A stretch of DNA of 64,000 nt from Nissolia schottii (lineage: Eukaryota > Streptophyta > Magnoliopsida > Fabales > Fabaceae): the NCBI GenBank assembly GCA_003254905.1, contig QANU01016387.1, forward strand, positions 3,972-67,971, given 5' to 3'. The translations under genes and the position numbers were made by a program. Numbering within the stretch: position 1 is the stretch's first letter; the number at the start of each line of letters is the position of its first letter. The notes below the pieces were generated by a model. The model had not been told where the DNA came from and searched no databases. It worked only from the letters and a program-made list of their open reading frames with translations. This document shows, one piece after another, positions 11,801-23,458 of the stretch.

Positions 11801-14800
11801 TTTCTTTACTTGAAATTTTACAAGTGGCAAGTTGATAGAATAACAAAAAGCAAATTAGTTTATTAATCAATCAATCAATTAAATTATTCAACAAATAATT
11901 GACTTATTGTGCACATTACACGCGTGTACTGTACATTTAATCACATCTGGAGTATGTGGGAAAAAATGTTACTGTAAGATTATAATAGTAATTGTGATAG
12001 GATTGTACGCGTAAGCACATATTGAATTACTCAAAAGAGTAGCATTAGAAACATATAAGAACACCGCTAGATGCAATTTAATATATGAAGTTTATTTGCT
12101 GAATGTGTGTAACAGAGGTCACTAAAGATCTTGTCAGTGTTTGTGGGTCCATGCTTCGTGGCGGAGGGTGCATACAAGATATGGTGGTACGCATCAGGAG
12201 CGTCGCAGATACCCTTCCTGGGGAACGTGTACGTCAGCGATGCGGTTGCGTGCATATTGGAGCTGTGCTCCTGGCTGTACCGAACCACGGTGATCTTCCT
12301 GGTGTGCGTCCTGTTCCGTCTGATCTGCCACCTCCAGATCCTACGGCTGAAGGACTTCGCCAGGTTCTTCCACGTGGACTCCGACGTGGCGTCGGTGATG
12401 TCGGAGCACCTCAGGATAAGGAGGCACCTGCGAATCATAAGTCACAGGTACCGCGCGTTCATACTACTCGCCCTCGCATTGGTCACGGGAAGCCAGTTTG
12501 CGTGCCTCCTCGTCACGACCAAGTCCGGCCATGAACTCAACGTGTACAAAGCCGGTGAGGTTGCGGTACGATATCCTCTCTCTCTCCCGCTCCCTTTCCC
12601 CTTTTTTTGTTTCTTAAATTCTTATTTTGAAAAGAATTAAGATTGAATTTATACATTTTTTTTATATTTAATAGACTATTTATTTTTATACTAAATATTT
12701 TTGTTAAACTTTTTTTTAGGATTAGTACTCTATTTGGTCCTCATGTGATCAAATTGGTTCCTCAATTTAAAAAGTTATAGGTTAGTTCCGAGACTTTTTA
12801 AAGACTAACTTGTCCTTGTTGAGAGACCAAATAGAGTAATAGTGTAAAGTCTAAGATCAAATAGAGTATTAATCTAATTTTTTAATATAAATTTAGTAAA
12901 TTAATATTGTTTAAATTATATCATTAATTTAATTTTTAAAAAAATTTGACATTAATTTGGCTTTGACATTTTGGATATTGTCAATTTTTTTTATACAAGG
13001 TGATGGTATTTCACTTTTAAATTAATAAAATAAGAAGTAAAACTTATTAACATTTTATTAATTTAAAAATGAAACCTCACATTTTTTTTTGAGTTTCACA
13101 TTTTAAAGAATTTAAATTGAATTTTTTTTTTCTTTTCTTACAACAGAAATTTAAGTCAATTTAGGCTATAGGCAGCCCCGCTCAGAAGAAAAACAGTTCC
13201 AATAACATATATATTCCTTGTCTTTTTGTTTATATTTTTATTTTAGATACGTTTAAAAATTAATGTATTTGTATATAATTCATATTTAAATACATTAATT
13301 TTTAATGTATTTAAAAAATAAAAATGATAAATATTATACACCGGACTGATCAGTAAGATTTTTTCATATAAATTGCTCAAAGGTTGTTAACTGAACACCA
13401 AACTTTGAAGTTACCCTAGAACGTTCTTTTCTTGGTACAGACCTCGAACGTCTTGTGACGTTAATTTTAGTTTTTGAAAAAAATATGTGTAATATCAATT
13501 TTGTTTTTATATAATTTTGGCAATTAATTAAAATTTAAGTTTGTCTAGAAGTTATTCTCTCCTAATTATTTTTAGGACCGAAATCAATGCCACAATCTCT
13601 CAAGGACCAAATACTCAAATACATGCAAACGAGTGAAGTATAATTTTTCGAAATAGTGATAAATACTCCTCATATGGCTACTTTCTTCCTCCTTTTTATT
13701 TTGTTTAATCCAATTATTTTTGTGAACTTACACGTGTTCGTGCCGACCTGTTAATTAGCTGTACATACGTGATTTCATTGAGTTCAATAAATAAAAGTGT
13801 ATGTGATTCAGATCATTTGAAGCTTGATGAAGACGTGTCCAATTATGACTGTCTCCGCGTGTTCCCTATTTGTCGTGTTAGACATCATCCTATTATTATT
13901 GATTCCTTTTGCTTCATAATGGAGACCTTAATAAAACTGAAGAAAAAAAAAATTACAAGAACAAAAGCGGAACCAAACATTTATTTATTTATTTTTATCC
14001 ATCTGACTCAGATTATATATTTAATATAATATTCCATCAAAGCTTTATTTTAATCTCAAAATTACAATTCGAGACTCAGCACTTATCACCTTCATCAAAT
14101 ATCAAACATTTATTATTATAGCAAGAAAAAATGAGTGACGGGGCTAACTTTGGGGCCTTATTTTTTTTTTTTGGGTGCAGCTGTGCTCTTTGACGCTTCT
14201 TTCGGCGCTGTGCATCTTGTTACGTAGTGCAACAAAGATAACACACAAGGCACAAGCGATCACAGGTCTTGCTGCCAAGTGGCACGTCTGCGCGACGCTG
14301 GATTCTTTTGATGGGGTGGCTGAAGTTGAGACACCGACGGCTCAGATTTCCCATGAGAGAATCTTTCCTGTGGTTGGGACAGATGGTGAGTCAGAGGGTG
14401 ATGAAGCGGGTGATGAAGAGGATGATATTAATAACACCAAGTTAATCCATTCCTACGCGTACAGCACCATCTCATATCAAAAGAGACAAGCTCTTGGTAT
14501 GTTTTCTAATTTTATCTTTTTATACATAGAGAAATGTTAGGAGTATAATTCAAAATCTATCAACTTTAATATAATTACTCTCTCTAATACATTAACCTTT
14601 TTTTCTTATTCTTTATTTTTTCATTCTTCTTGCTCAATTTTTTATCATTTTTTTTTTGTTTACATCTTATTTTTTATGAAACCAAGAGTTTTCATTTTTG
14701 TTTTAATCATTTTTATTGTTTTTGATTTTTCAACAGTTTATGCATGTGTGTAAGAAAGTTTGTAATGTCTGGTTAGTCAAAAGTTTGTGCATGTTTATAG

Positions 14801-16827
14801 AAAAATTTGTGCATTCTTGTTCAAAAGTTTGTACATGTGAGAACAAAAGTTTTTTTTTCATCTTCATTTTTGTTTATGTTTCTGTCTTTTTTTTTTCCTG
14901 GTTATTGGAAAAATTTGTGCAAACCAGTTCATAAGTTTGTGCATATGCTTTAAAATATTTGTGCACGGTAGAGAATGAGTCCATGTGCTTAGAGTGAGTA
15001 GAGTTTATTCATGTATATGCAAAAGTTTATGCAATCAGTGTCACTGTTGAGACCATGGGTTGACAATATCAGTTGTATAGTTATTACACCTGGTAACCTT
15101 TCATTGGTTCATTGATTCAACCAGTGTGTCAGTAGGCCACTTGCTGAAAAAGATATAATTAAATAAACATATAAAATATATTAAAAATAAAATAAGTACA
15201 ATAAAATAATACAAATATAGGGATGATAATGGTTAGGGTTGAGGCTCAACCCTTACCTTACCATAAACCTATTGAACAAAAAAAAAATTCTACCTTACTT
15301 ACGAGTTTTACAAATAAAAATATTAAGTTTACCCACAAAAAATATATAAACCCTTATCCTACCCTACTCGCTACTTTCCAAAAAATATTTTTATGTTTAC
15401 ATAAGTGTCAACTACAAAAAATAATTATTTTAATGCATAAGAATAACATAATTTAAAATAACATAATTCATTAACATCTAAATCATATATAGTCATATTA
15501 ACACAATAAAATCAAGACACATCAAAGTGAAAATATGCAAACTTCTTTAGACGAATGAGACTGATGACAGTAATTTCTACATTCTATTCATATTTATTTT
15601 ATAAAAAAAATAAAATGAAAATAGAACAACTACATATGGATATCTTTTCTCAAGAAATAGTTTCACATGAAAGAAACTCTTACATCACAAGCTATGCACA
15701 AAGAAAATTTGAATGTAATTGCAGAAAAGTGACATCAAATTTTTTTTTTAAAAAAAGGTAGGGCTTAAACCTCATAGAAGAGGATGATGTGTGAAAATAT
15801 ATGTATGATTCAAAGAAAATTATGGAGAGGAACAAATAAAATTTGAATATAGTAGTATAACAAAGAAAATTATGATAAAAAATAAAACATAATATATAGG
15901 GTGTGGGTAGGGTCGGGGTGAGTACATTAAAACCTTAATCCTACCCTAACCCGTGCATGTAATTTCAGTTAATTATCCTTACGAATAATTACCCATTAAA
16001 GAACAAGTTTTTACCGTACCCATCAAATTAGGTTAAGGCACCCGTGGACAAGGTACAAATTGTCATCCCTATGCACATAATACAAGTATTTAACAATTTA
16101 ATAAAGTTTACATATAATATATATAATTAATTTGCCCATAATTTTCAAAGAAAGCATGTAGCTTAGTGGTATGTAGCATGTACTGATTTGATTGTGACTT
16201 GGCTGGTTTCAACAGGTCTTGACCGGGTTTGACATGTGTTGACCAGGTCAGCTGCATCCATTACAAGCATCATGAGATGGGATGTTAAGCCCACCAAATC
16301 TTAAGAATAATGTTGGTCGTCTCCTCTAGTGTTAACTGGGGATTCAAACTCATAAGATGCAACTTTATTTCCTAATAGTTTTTAAGAATTGCATCTTGCA
16401 TAAGAAACTGCACCCACTATAGGTGCTATGAACCAGGATGTTAAGTCCATCGAATCTTAACGGTGATATTGGTCAAATTAAAACTATAAATTTTAGTTAG
16501 TTAAGAAAGATTTTAAAGGATTAGAACAGAAGTTAGTCATACTTTATTATGTGACAAAGAAATTCTCAAATAATATTTCAATGTCGTGTAAAACAAGAAT
16601 ATACATGTTATTGATCATCATTATGATTATGAATGTTTACTTAGACTCAAATCTCTTCGTAATTTGGTCTCTCTCTTTGTTTTTTTTCAGTGAATTACTT
16701 TGAGAACAATCGAGCAGGGATTACGGTATTTGGATTCATGTTGGATAGGAGCACACTCCACACCATATTCGGTATTGAGCTGTCGCTTGTTCTTTGGTTG
16801 CTCGGCAAAACAATAGGCATTTCTTGA
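8859..16827 (+). CDS. DUF3537 family multi-pass membrane protein (4 exons)
   Basis: Exons are 8859-9305, 12116-12565, 14181-14496 and 16691-16827, all with GT-AG introns, giving 449 aa, a usual length for the plant DUF3537 family. About seven hydrophobic segments are visible: residues 58-82 and about 98-119, four more around WWYA, LYRTTVIFLVCVLFRL, FILLALALVTG and LCSLTLLSALCILLRS, and a C-terminal one (HTIFGIELSLVLWLLGKT). Family hallmarks include RSATKITHKAQAITGLAAKW and GFMLDRSTLHTIFGIE. An acidic stretch (SEGDEAGDEEDD) lies in exon 3. A second ATG lies three codons in. Members are annotated as possible channel or receptor-like membrane proteins, but no biochemical role is settled. The three introns (2810, 1615 and 2194 bp) all contain repeats. 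Confidence 0.92.
9500..9760. repeat. Degenerate AAAGTTTGTGCA-type repeats, intron 1
   Basis: About five diverged copies of an AAAGTTTGTGYA motif, including AGTTTTGTACACC, AAAGTTTGTGTTTC, ATTTGTACACTTAA, GTTTGTGCATTC and AAAGTTTGTGTATT, are spread over 260 bp of intron 1. The same motif family recurs in intron 3 of the same gene (14735-15030). Confidence 0.5.
10740..10880. repeat. Repeat-like insert in intron 1, GC-richer than surroundings
   Basis: A block from about 10745 to 10875 (GTCTGTCCGGTATCTTAGGC to TACCACTTGGACCAACCCC) is much GC-richer than the surrounding intron. It resembles the short dispersed repeats common in plant intergenic DNA. I see no terminal repeats or target duplication, so its class is unknown. 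Confidence 0.35.
12719..12876. mobile_element. Small MITE-like inverted repeat, intron 2
   Basis: The left end GGATTAGTACTCTATTTGGT is mirrored by the right end GATCAAATAGAGTATTAATC, and a second partial copy of the inverted motif lies inside (GACCAAATAGAGTAAT, about 12823). The size and structure fit a short non-autonomous DNA element. No clear target duplication was seen. Confidence 0.55.
14735..15030. repeat. Degenerate AAAGTTTGTGCATG minisatellite, intron 3
   Basis: About ten diverged copies of AAAGTTTGTGCATG occur at roughly 30-bp spacing, with variants such as AAATTTGTGCATTC, AAAGTTTGTACATG, TAAGTTTGTGCATA and ATTTGTGCACGG. The spacers do not match one another closely. Confidence 0.65.
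15218..16071. mobile_element. Non-autonomous hAT-like element, intron 3
   Basis: The left end TAGGGATGATAATGG and the right end ATTGTCATCCCTA form imperfect terminal inverted repeats of the TAGGGATGACAAT type seen in plant hAT-like elements. Subterminal motifs also mirror each other: GGTTAGGGTTGAGG and CCCTTACCTTACC on the left, GGGTAGGGTCGGGG and CCTACCCTAACCC on the right. It is about 854 bp with no transposase. I could not see a convincing 8-bp target duplication. Confidence 0.6.
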
Positions 16828-18600
16828 AGGGAACCAATTTCATTCTTTGCTCCTATGGCTGGCGGCTGCACACGGCTCAAATTGAATGAGAGATTAGGTT
16901 TCAAATTTTGATAAGAAATATATCACTCTCAAGGCACCTCTACCTTCGCGAAAGCTATTGCGACCAAGGTTTCCCCAACAATTGTCTTGTTCAAAATGCA
17001 AACCTGGTTTCTCTTCATTGGAGCGATGCTCGCATGTTACTGCACCCCATCCTTAATAGTGATAAGATAAATGATTTCGCATTTGCATTTTATTTTTAGG
17101 GGTTAATTTATTAGAATATTTTCTTGCATGTTTTTCGATGATTATTCTCTATCCACGAGTTCCTGTAGTTACAAGCTTCTTTATAAGTACTTTCATTGGA
17201 TGAGATTGCTTTGTAACACTTTTGTATTACTTTGTGTTTTAGTTTTCTTCTTTTCATAATTGTGTTGCACTGTTGCATAAACTTTTTCTTTAAGCGGATG
17301 ACTACTTTGTAGAGATTTTAATGTAAAAATAAATAATAATAATAAATTTATGTACCAATAGTAATAATAATAATAGAAATAATAATGATAAATGATTAAG
17401 AAAAAAAAACTATCAACCCTAACAGGAAAGTATACATAGCTAAGATTTATTTTCAAAGTTATTGTTAGACGATTTGATATTATTTTGGTTTTAAGTGAGT
17501 TCTCATTACTTGAACTTATCACCACTTGTAAATCTTAACCAAACTTGTCAAGCTGATGTGCAACATTTTGGATGTCTAATATTGATCAATCTAAAATAGA
17601 GTGAAGGTTCACTTTGGTATTTGAAAAGTAAATTTTTAGCCTTTTAACCTCTTATAAATAAATTAAAATGAATAAACTGTTTAAATTTGTCTCGAGAGTT
17701 GTCATCATTAGTTAAATTCGTCTTCAAATCATGAAAATAATTATATTAGTCAAAGTTACAAAAAACAGGTCAAGTTATTTCTTTGGAGACACTAATTTGG
17801 TTAGTATTAAATGACTAACTTGATCGACCTTTTACAACTTAAAAAATTAATATAATCACTTTGATAACTCTTAGATGAACTTGACTGATGTTGATAACTT
17901 AATCGATGTCTCCCGTAAATCATAAGATTTATGATTAATAGCTAAACATAGCATATAAATTTTTCAAGTATAGAAACAGATAAACCATTAAAGTCAAATA
18001 GAACTATATAATTTTAAGATAAGCCAAGTACTAAGTCATAATAATAGTCACAAATCACAATTACTAAAAGAATAGTGATCGCCTGTACTAGGATTCAGCT
18101 CCTAAAATAATATATGAAAAAACAATGGAATACAGTCACAGACAGCTCATGTGGTGTGTTCGAGGAGGGAAAGGCCGAGATGGGACCATAAGTAGGAGGA
18201 TTCTAAATTGGTCCCTTTTAAATTAGTCGAGGTTGACATTTTATTTAAAAAAAATTAATTATAAAATAATTAATATTATATTTTAATAATTGTTTCACGC
18301 GAAATAATTTCGTAGAATCTCTCGGCGCAAATACAAAAGATTGTTTACAAGAAGACAGACGATTGCGGCATTCTTGGTAAAGGACATGGGCTTGAATTTG
18401 CAAAAGAGAGGAGAGTGGGAAGTGAGAGACTGAAATTGCAATTATATTTACGATCACCGAACAATGATTTTGATTATAATATCCTTGCTAAGCGAGAAGC
18501 ATTGTAGTGCAAGTTACCGTGCAGAAAGGTGAGAAAGATTGGGATAAGGATTAGATAAAAGCTACAAGCTACGAGCTACTTCTATGAAAGAAGGAAATAA
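16828..18600. other. 3' flank of the DUF3537 gene and intergenic DNA
   Basis: No further gene. ATAAAT-rich DNA near 17325-17350 could hold the polyadenylation signal. A TAA microsatellite occupies about 17330-17390. An imperfect inverted repeat spans about 17690-17910. Nothing else is supported. Confidence 0.45.
17690..17910. repeat. MITE-like imperfect inverted repeat
   Basis: The left half (GAGAGTTGTCATCATTAG to ACAGGTCAAGTTA) pairs imperfectly with the right half (TAACTTGATCGACC to GATGTTGATAACTT). Shared internal blocks such as TAATTATATTAGT and ATTAATATAATCA are in mirrored order. The ends and target duplication are unclear. Confidence 0.45.
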
Positions 18601-20330
18601 AGTGAAAAAGAAAAGAGTGGTGGCGTACGCTGAGCTTCCTCGTACTGCTGATTGCCGGCTAGGGGACTTACATGAGTCGTTTGGTAAGCCAGTGAACCAC
18701 CTCGAATTTGTCCCAGGAACCCTCTATTTATAGAGATTCAGGGCTCTTAACCGCCATTCCCCAACACTGCGACGGTTATCCTTCGACCCATTGTGGCCCG
18801 CGAAACCCGGGTCGATTACACCTTCATGTGTGACACGTACATGTAGCAGTTTTCTTTGTCACGTCCCTTAGCATGCGTGCCATATCTTTGAAGGTGGGAA
18901 GTTACTTCCCTTCTTGTGCCATGTCAGCTAGGAGATTATCTTCTATATTAAAAATTGTTAATCGTTCCCTCCGAAAAATTGTCTTTGCAACACATTTTTT
19001 CGCTAAGTCTTAGACTGTGTCGCGATGTTTGCCCTGTGTAGGACCATTATCATAATGCGACCCTTGTTACTTTTAGATGAGTTATCATCTCTGCGACAAC
19101 CTTATCTCAGTCACTGAACCATAGTGTCAACATCTTCTTGCGACTTTAACTAGTGACTTCCCTCGAGTCACTCATTAATTCCTGTCGTCAATCACTTACC
19201 CTGCGACTTTTAACTAGTGACTCCCACAAGTCACATTGATTTCTGTTGTTGCCTGATTATTGTCACGCAAAGTCTTCTGTCACGACCAATTTCTTAGTAA
19301 GCCTTTGCGACTTTCCTGTCGCCAACTACTATTAATGCTCGTGTTGCCAATGCCATTACCCTTCGCGTCGTTAATACTCTTTTTCGACGCTTACTCTTAG
19401 TAAAATTTGATTCTGATCGTTCCGCGAATTTTAACGACCCTAACAATAATATGTATACCTAGTTTACTTATTTATCCTCCCATAAATTTTCCTCCACCCT
19501 CTTCTTGGCACCACTGCCGGCTTGGCCACACCACCATTGGCGTTGGCCCACCACTGGCGTCACCCAACCACCACTTGCCATTGTTGCCGGCTTCACCCCA
19601 CCACCACCACCATTGGTCTAAAGGAAAAAAAACAACAGGGCCCCAAAAAACCCCCAAAATCACATGACCTCCTCCTCCGACGTCGGTGCCGCCCCGCATC
19701 CACTTTCATCAGTGGAGCTAGCACCTCCGCCGCCGGATCTCAGAGCCCAGAATCTCAGAATCAACCAGAACCAAATCTCATATCTCTACAAACCCATCGA
19801 ATAATTTCTCCACCCATAATCATCACCAGACCTCTTTCAAATTCTTAGATCTAAATCATTTCCTTAGATTTAAATCATTTTCCAAATTCTTCCACCCCAT
19901 TGTCTCCCACCGCCCCAGATCTAAAAAACAAACGTACACCGACAGATCTGGACAAGCATTTGCCTCATGCTCGTTGCTGTTATTGACAGCAAATTTGTCA
20001 CAACGGTGCCTCTGCCCCAAATCTATTAGAGAAATTGTTGGGAGGAGAAGTCGAGGTGGGTTATGAGTAGGAGGGAGGAGAGAGGCAGCAGCAGAGGGAG
20101 GTGATGGTGGGGCAACGCCAACGGAGAGATACAAGGGAGAAAAAGAGCCAAGACTCCACATCACCATGGTGATAGAGCGGTGACATAGCGGATTTTGGTG
20201 GCCGTTGACCATGGAACATGCAGTGGGCAGTGGTGGTGTCAGAGGGACAGTGAGATAAGATAGCCGAAGATGGTGTGTGAGGGTAAAAATGTAATTTTAG
20301 TTAATTTTATTGATTATTGAGGAGAATTTC
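18600..20330. other. Unclassified, GC-richer repeat-like region
   Basis: This region is clearly richer in G and C than its flanks. Around 18650-18900 it contains a minus-strand TATA-like motif (CTATAAATAGAG, plus-strand 18722-18733) and LTR-like phrasing. At 19138-19250 there is an imperfect direct duplication of about 65 bp, each copy beginning GCGACTTTAACTAGTGACT. At 19490-19620 the DNA is rich in CCACCA. The open frames at 19407-19848 and 19856-20212 are of simple composition (Pro, His, Ser) and I recognise no product. It is most likely transposon-derived, perhaps a minus-strand LTR or leader, but no ends were identified. Confidence 0.35.
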
Positions 20331-20514
20331 AGCCTTTCTCTTCATTTTCTGGAGTAGTAGGAAAGAAACACAACAAAATAAAGCCTTTGGGTATATTTTA
20401 TCCGGCTGGGTACGAATTGCAAGTAGGAGAGTCATATTGCTATTCACAAAACTCAATCTCGGCCTCATCTAATTGCATGATAATTGTGGGACCTTTAATC
20501 ACGCACGTTTAGCT

Positions 20515-20650
20515 TTCTTATTTTTTTGTCCAAACATATCATAAATTACATAATTTTAATGTATCTTATTAGTGAAACTTTGGTTTTAGTCCCACTAAAG
20601 GTAATGACTTAAACCATCTAATTTATGATATGTTTAGATAAAAATGAAAT
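20515..20650. repeat. MITE-like inverted repeat downstream of SEC13
   Basis: GTCCAAACATATCATAAATT (about 20528) is mirrored by AATTTATGATATGTTTAGAT (about 20619), giving a stem of about 30 bp around a short loop. It fits the end-to-end pairing of a small DNA element. Confidence 0.5.
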
Positions 20651-21037
20651 AAAAATAATACATCTTTTATGGATCTAAACCAAATCTCAAAAATTTGTCG
20701 GGACCCAAAAACATATTTAGGTTAAAATTAAATGCAATCGCCATAACTTCATACAAATTCCCAGGGCAGGGTTCCGAAATTCATACGAAATGCGACACTA
20801 TATACTTGAAACACAACCTTCAAATCTATAAGAATATGAAAACCAGCTCAAACTAGCCAACTTCATTCTTGCAAGCAATGATTGTTCAATAGATCACAAA
20901 GTTCAAGGGACTAAGGGATTATGAAGCACAATTACTTAACAGTATAATCAGCAAAGAAACAAGAAGTCAATTATATTTCAAAATGAAAAGTCTAACCATA
21001 ATTTCAAATTAATAAACAAGACCTCAGAAATCAGATT

Positions 21038-21943
21038 TTAAGGCTCTACTGTTGTCACCTGTTGCCATTCCCCGTCTACTGCTTCCTTCCACAATGTCAC
21101 ATTGTTGTTACCATCTGCCACTGCCAATATGTTTCCAGTCAGTGACCATGAGACCCTCCAAACAGGGCTCTTAAAATCATACAAAATCTTCCCTTCCCAC
21201 TGATCCCCCTCTTTGGCCACAGTCCATATAATCACTTTTCCATCCTGTGATGCACTGGCAATAGTAGATTTAGGAAGTCCCAAATTGGGTGCCCAAGCAA
21301 CATCTCGAACCCAATCTGTATGCATAGTAAGAGCAGGGAAGCAATCCATCTTCCAGAGCCCATTATTGAGCTTCCATACCTTCACGGTATTATCACAACC
21401 ACCAGAGCACAGCTTCTGTACAGGATCAAGCAATCCGGCACCAACAAGAGCACCGGGTGCCATTGCGGGGGCCCATGACACAGAAGTTACACCGACTGGG
21501 TGAGCTTGATCAATCCTCGATGTGTCCCAGCCACCATCTGCCCTTGCGGTGAAAACAGATATATTTCCATCAGATGAACCACAGGCCAAGCAAAGACCCA
21601 ATTCGTGAGGTGCCCAAGCGATTGAATTTACAGATGACTTGTGGTCATCAAAGATATGAGCTTGAGTCCATTCGTTTGGGTTACCCTCCTTCCAAATAAT
21701 GACACATCCGTCATAGGAACACGAAGCAAGTAGAGAACCAAATTTAGGGTGAGCCCACCCCACCTGCCAAACAGGACCTTGGTGACCGGTCAGAGTTGCT
21801 AGATGCTGAGAGGCAGTGTTGCTCACCCCAATTATCTTAATTGTGTGATCAGATGAGGCCGTCGCCAGCCTCTTACCATAGTAATCCATTGCAACATCAT
21901 GAACCGTGTCTTGATGACCCGTTTCAACCTTATGAGAAGGCAT
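21038..21943 (-). CDS. SEC13: SEC13, WD40 protein of the COPII coat and nuclear pore
   Basis: A single coding exon gives 301 aa, matching plant SEC13 length. It carries six WD40 blades: the N-terminal TGHQDTVHDVAMDYYGKRLA, then blades around LTGHQGPVWQVGWAHPKFG, DDHKSSVNSIAWAPHELG, AHPVGVTSVSWAPAM, HTDWVRDVAWAPNLG and DFKSPVWRVSWSLTGNILAV. SEC13 pairs with SEC31 in the outer COPII cage for ER-to-Golgi vesicles and with NUP proteins in the pore Y-complex. I chose the ATG at 21943 (MPSHKVETGHQD) over one 12 codons upstream because the upstream bases look like an intron acceptor and the shorter start matches the family. No internal stop or missing blade is seen, so it appears functional. Confidence 0.95.
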   Translation of the reverse strand: MPSHKVETGHQDTVHDVAMDYYGKRLATASSDHTIKIIGVSNTASQHLATLTGHQGPVWQVGWAHPKFGSLLASCSYDGCVIIWKEGNPNEWTQAHIFDDHKSSVNSIAWAPHELGLCLACGSSDGNISVFTARADGGWDTSRIDQAHPVGVTSVSWAPAMAPGALVGAGLLDPVQKLCSGGCDNTVKVWKLNNGLWKMDCFPALTMHTDWVRDVAWAPNLGLPKSTIASASQDGKVIIWTVAKEGDQWEGKILYDFKSPVWRVSWSLTGNILAVADGNNNVTLWKEAVDGEWQQVTTVEP

Positions 21944-22756
21944 GTTTCTGCTATCAACATACACACACGCATAATTCAAACAGTTAGTTTTCGGTAATTA
22001 GTTTGCAATGAAACTAAACCAAAGTAACCCTATGTCGCTGCCAATGTTTTTAAAGCAAGTGCATCTGCATGTCTGATTTTGACATTGAAGGGAAGACTCA
22101 CTACTTTTCAAGCTCTCTCAGAAGAATTTCGACAACAAACTATACTAAACACAATAATTTAATCCAGACACACACCAACCAAACCATAGACGTTAGATTC
22201 ACAACACTATCTACATGAATATCAAGTAGAACTGAAAGTTAGCTTTTACTAAAGAAAATTTACCTGCTTCAAATAACAATTCACTATACGCGATTAACCC
22301 ATGAGCAAAGACGTATAAAAATACCCCCTTCTATCCCCGAACTAATAAATCCGTTCCAAAGTTACGAACACCCAGTGCAAAAAATCAACGCAATCCAAAG
22401 GTCTAGATTTGACGCATCATTTCATTTCCGCCAGTTTTCGCATCGAAAAAGCGAGAAAGAATTCCGTGTCATGGCTGATGGATAGCGGATCACAAAATCG
22501 CAAGCAATTCGCAGAAAAAAAAAAAAGAAAAGACAAATCGAAGCCCGGAAACCAATAAAAAGGGGAGGGGAAGAATAAAAAGGAGCACGAGGTGCAGAAA
22601 ACACGTCAAACAGAGCTGAATCGAGAAAAGTATCCTCCCAAAAAAAGAGGAATTCCCGATGAGCGGGGAAGTAGCATCAAAATGGAGACAAAATCTGAAG
22701 ATCTAGGCTCAAATTACAACAGATCGAGTATACAACAGAGACAGAGAGAAATGTAC

Positions 22757-22860
22757 CTGTAAAGTGGGAGAGAGGTAGCGAGAGAGGCGGTGGCGGTGGC
22801 GGTGGCGGTGGCCGGAGCAGCCGTGGAGGGCGGCGTGAGGTGTTGTTGCCGACGAGTGTG
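22757..22860 (-). other. Probable non-coding 5' exon of SEC13 with GGCGGT microsatellite
   Basis: On the minus strand this GC-rich, CT-rich segment ends CCCACTTTACAG followed by GTACAT, a good splice donor. It would join across an intron of about 800 bp to the acceptor just upstream of the SEC13 ATG. A GGCGGT repeat (plus strand, about 22790-22815) lies in it. The exact transcription start is not visible. Confidence 0.6.
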
Positions 22861-23019
22861 AGATGAGATCTAATTTTACAGACAATTAAAGAAACTTTTG
22901 AGAAATGAGAGAAACAAGAACAGAGAGAAGAAGGCGTGAGAAGATTTTTGTCGTTTCGATTTTTTTTTTTCTTATCTACTTTTTGTTTTTATTGGGTTTC
23001 TCTCTCTTCAATGATAAGT

Positions 23020-23458
23020 AATCATTTGGGCTTCCTAGCCCAATCAAACGGGCCCATTACGTGTATCGTAAACCAATTCTATCATGTTGACCAAAACTAG
23101 ACCAGATTCAATTAGTTTTTGTAAAAGAAAAGTAGAAAATTAATCAAGTAATTGACATGACCACATATAATCACACAATAAATTTTTTAACAATGCATTA
23201 TTACGAAATTTTCAAAGATCAGGCACAAATTTGACAATTTTTTGTCGTTTTTGTGTTTTTGTCTTTTTTTTTTTAATTATGTGAGTACTCAATTTATCAA
23301 AGAAAAAAAATTGAGTACGTAGAGCAAAGACATCCTGCAACCACCATCTCATTTTACTTGGGTAGAGATGCCAAGTAATCTGATACTGGTTTAGAAGTTC
23401 TTGGAACAAAGTTTGCTTTATAACAGGAAAGTCATGAAGTAGTAAGCATTTTGTAACA
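23020..23458. other. Intergenic, no gene seen
   Basis: AT-rich DNA between the SEC13 promoter region and the start of the CACTA element; only simple-sequence open frames. Confidence 0.5.

Noticed and set aside
16155-16215. Possible tRNA or SINE (TAGCTTAGTGGTA resembles a tRNA A box)
   Set aside because: The following GGTTTCAACAGG is a poor B box and no cloverleaf forms; no 3' tail or target duplication seen.
21213-21503. 96-codon plus frame
   Set aside because: Antisense shadow of SEC13.
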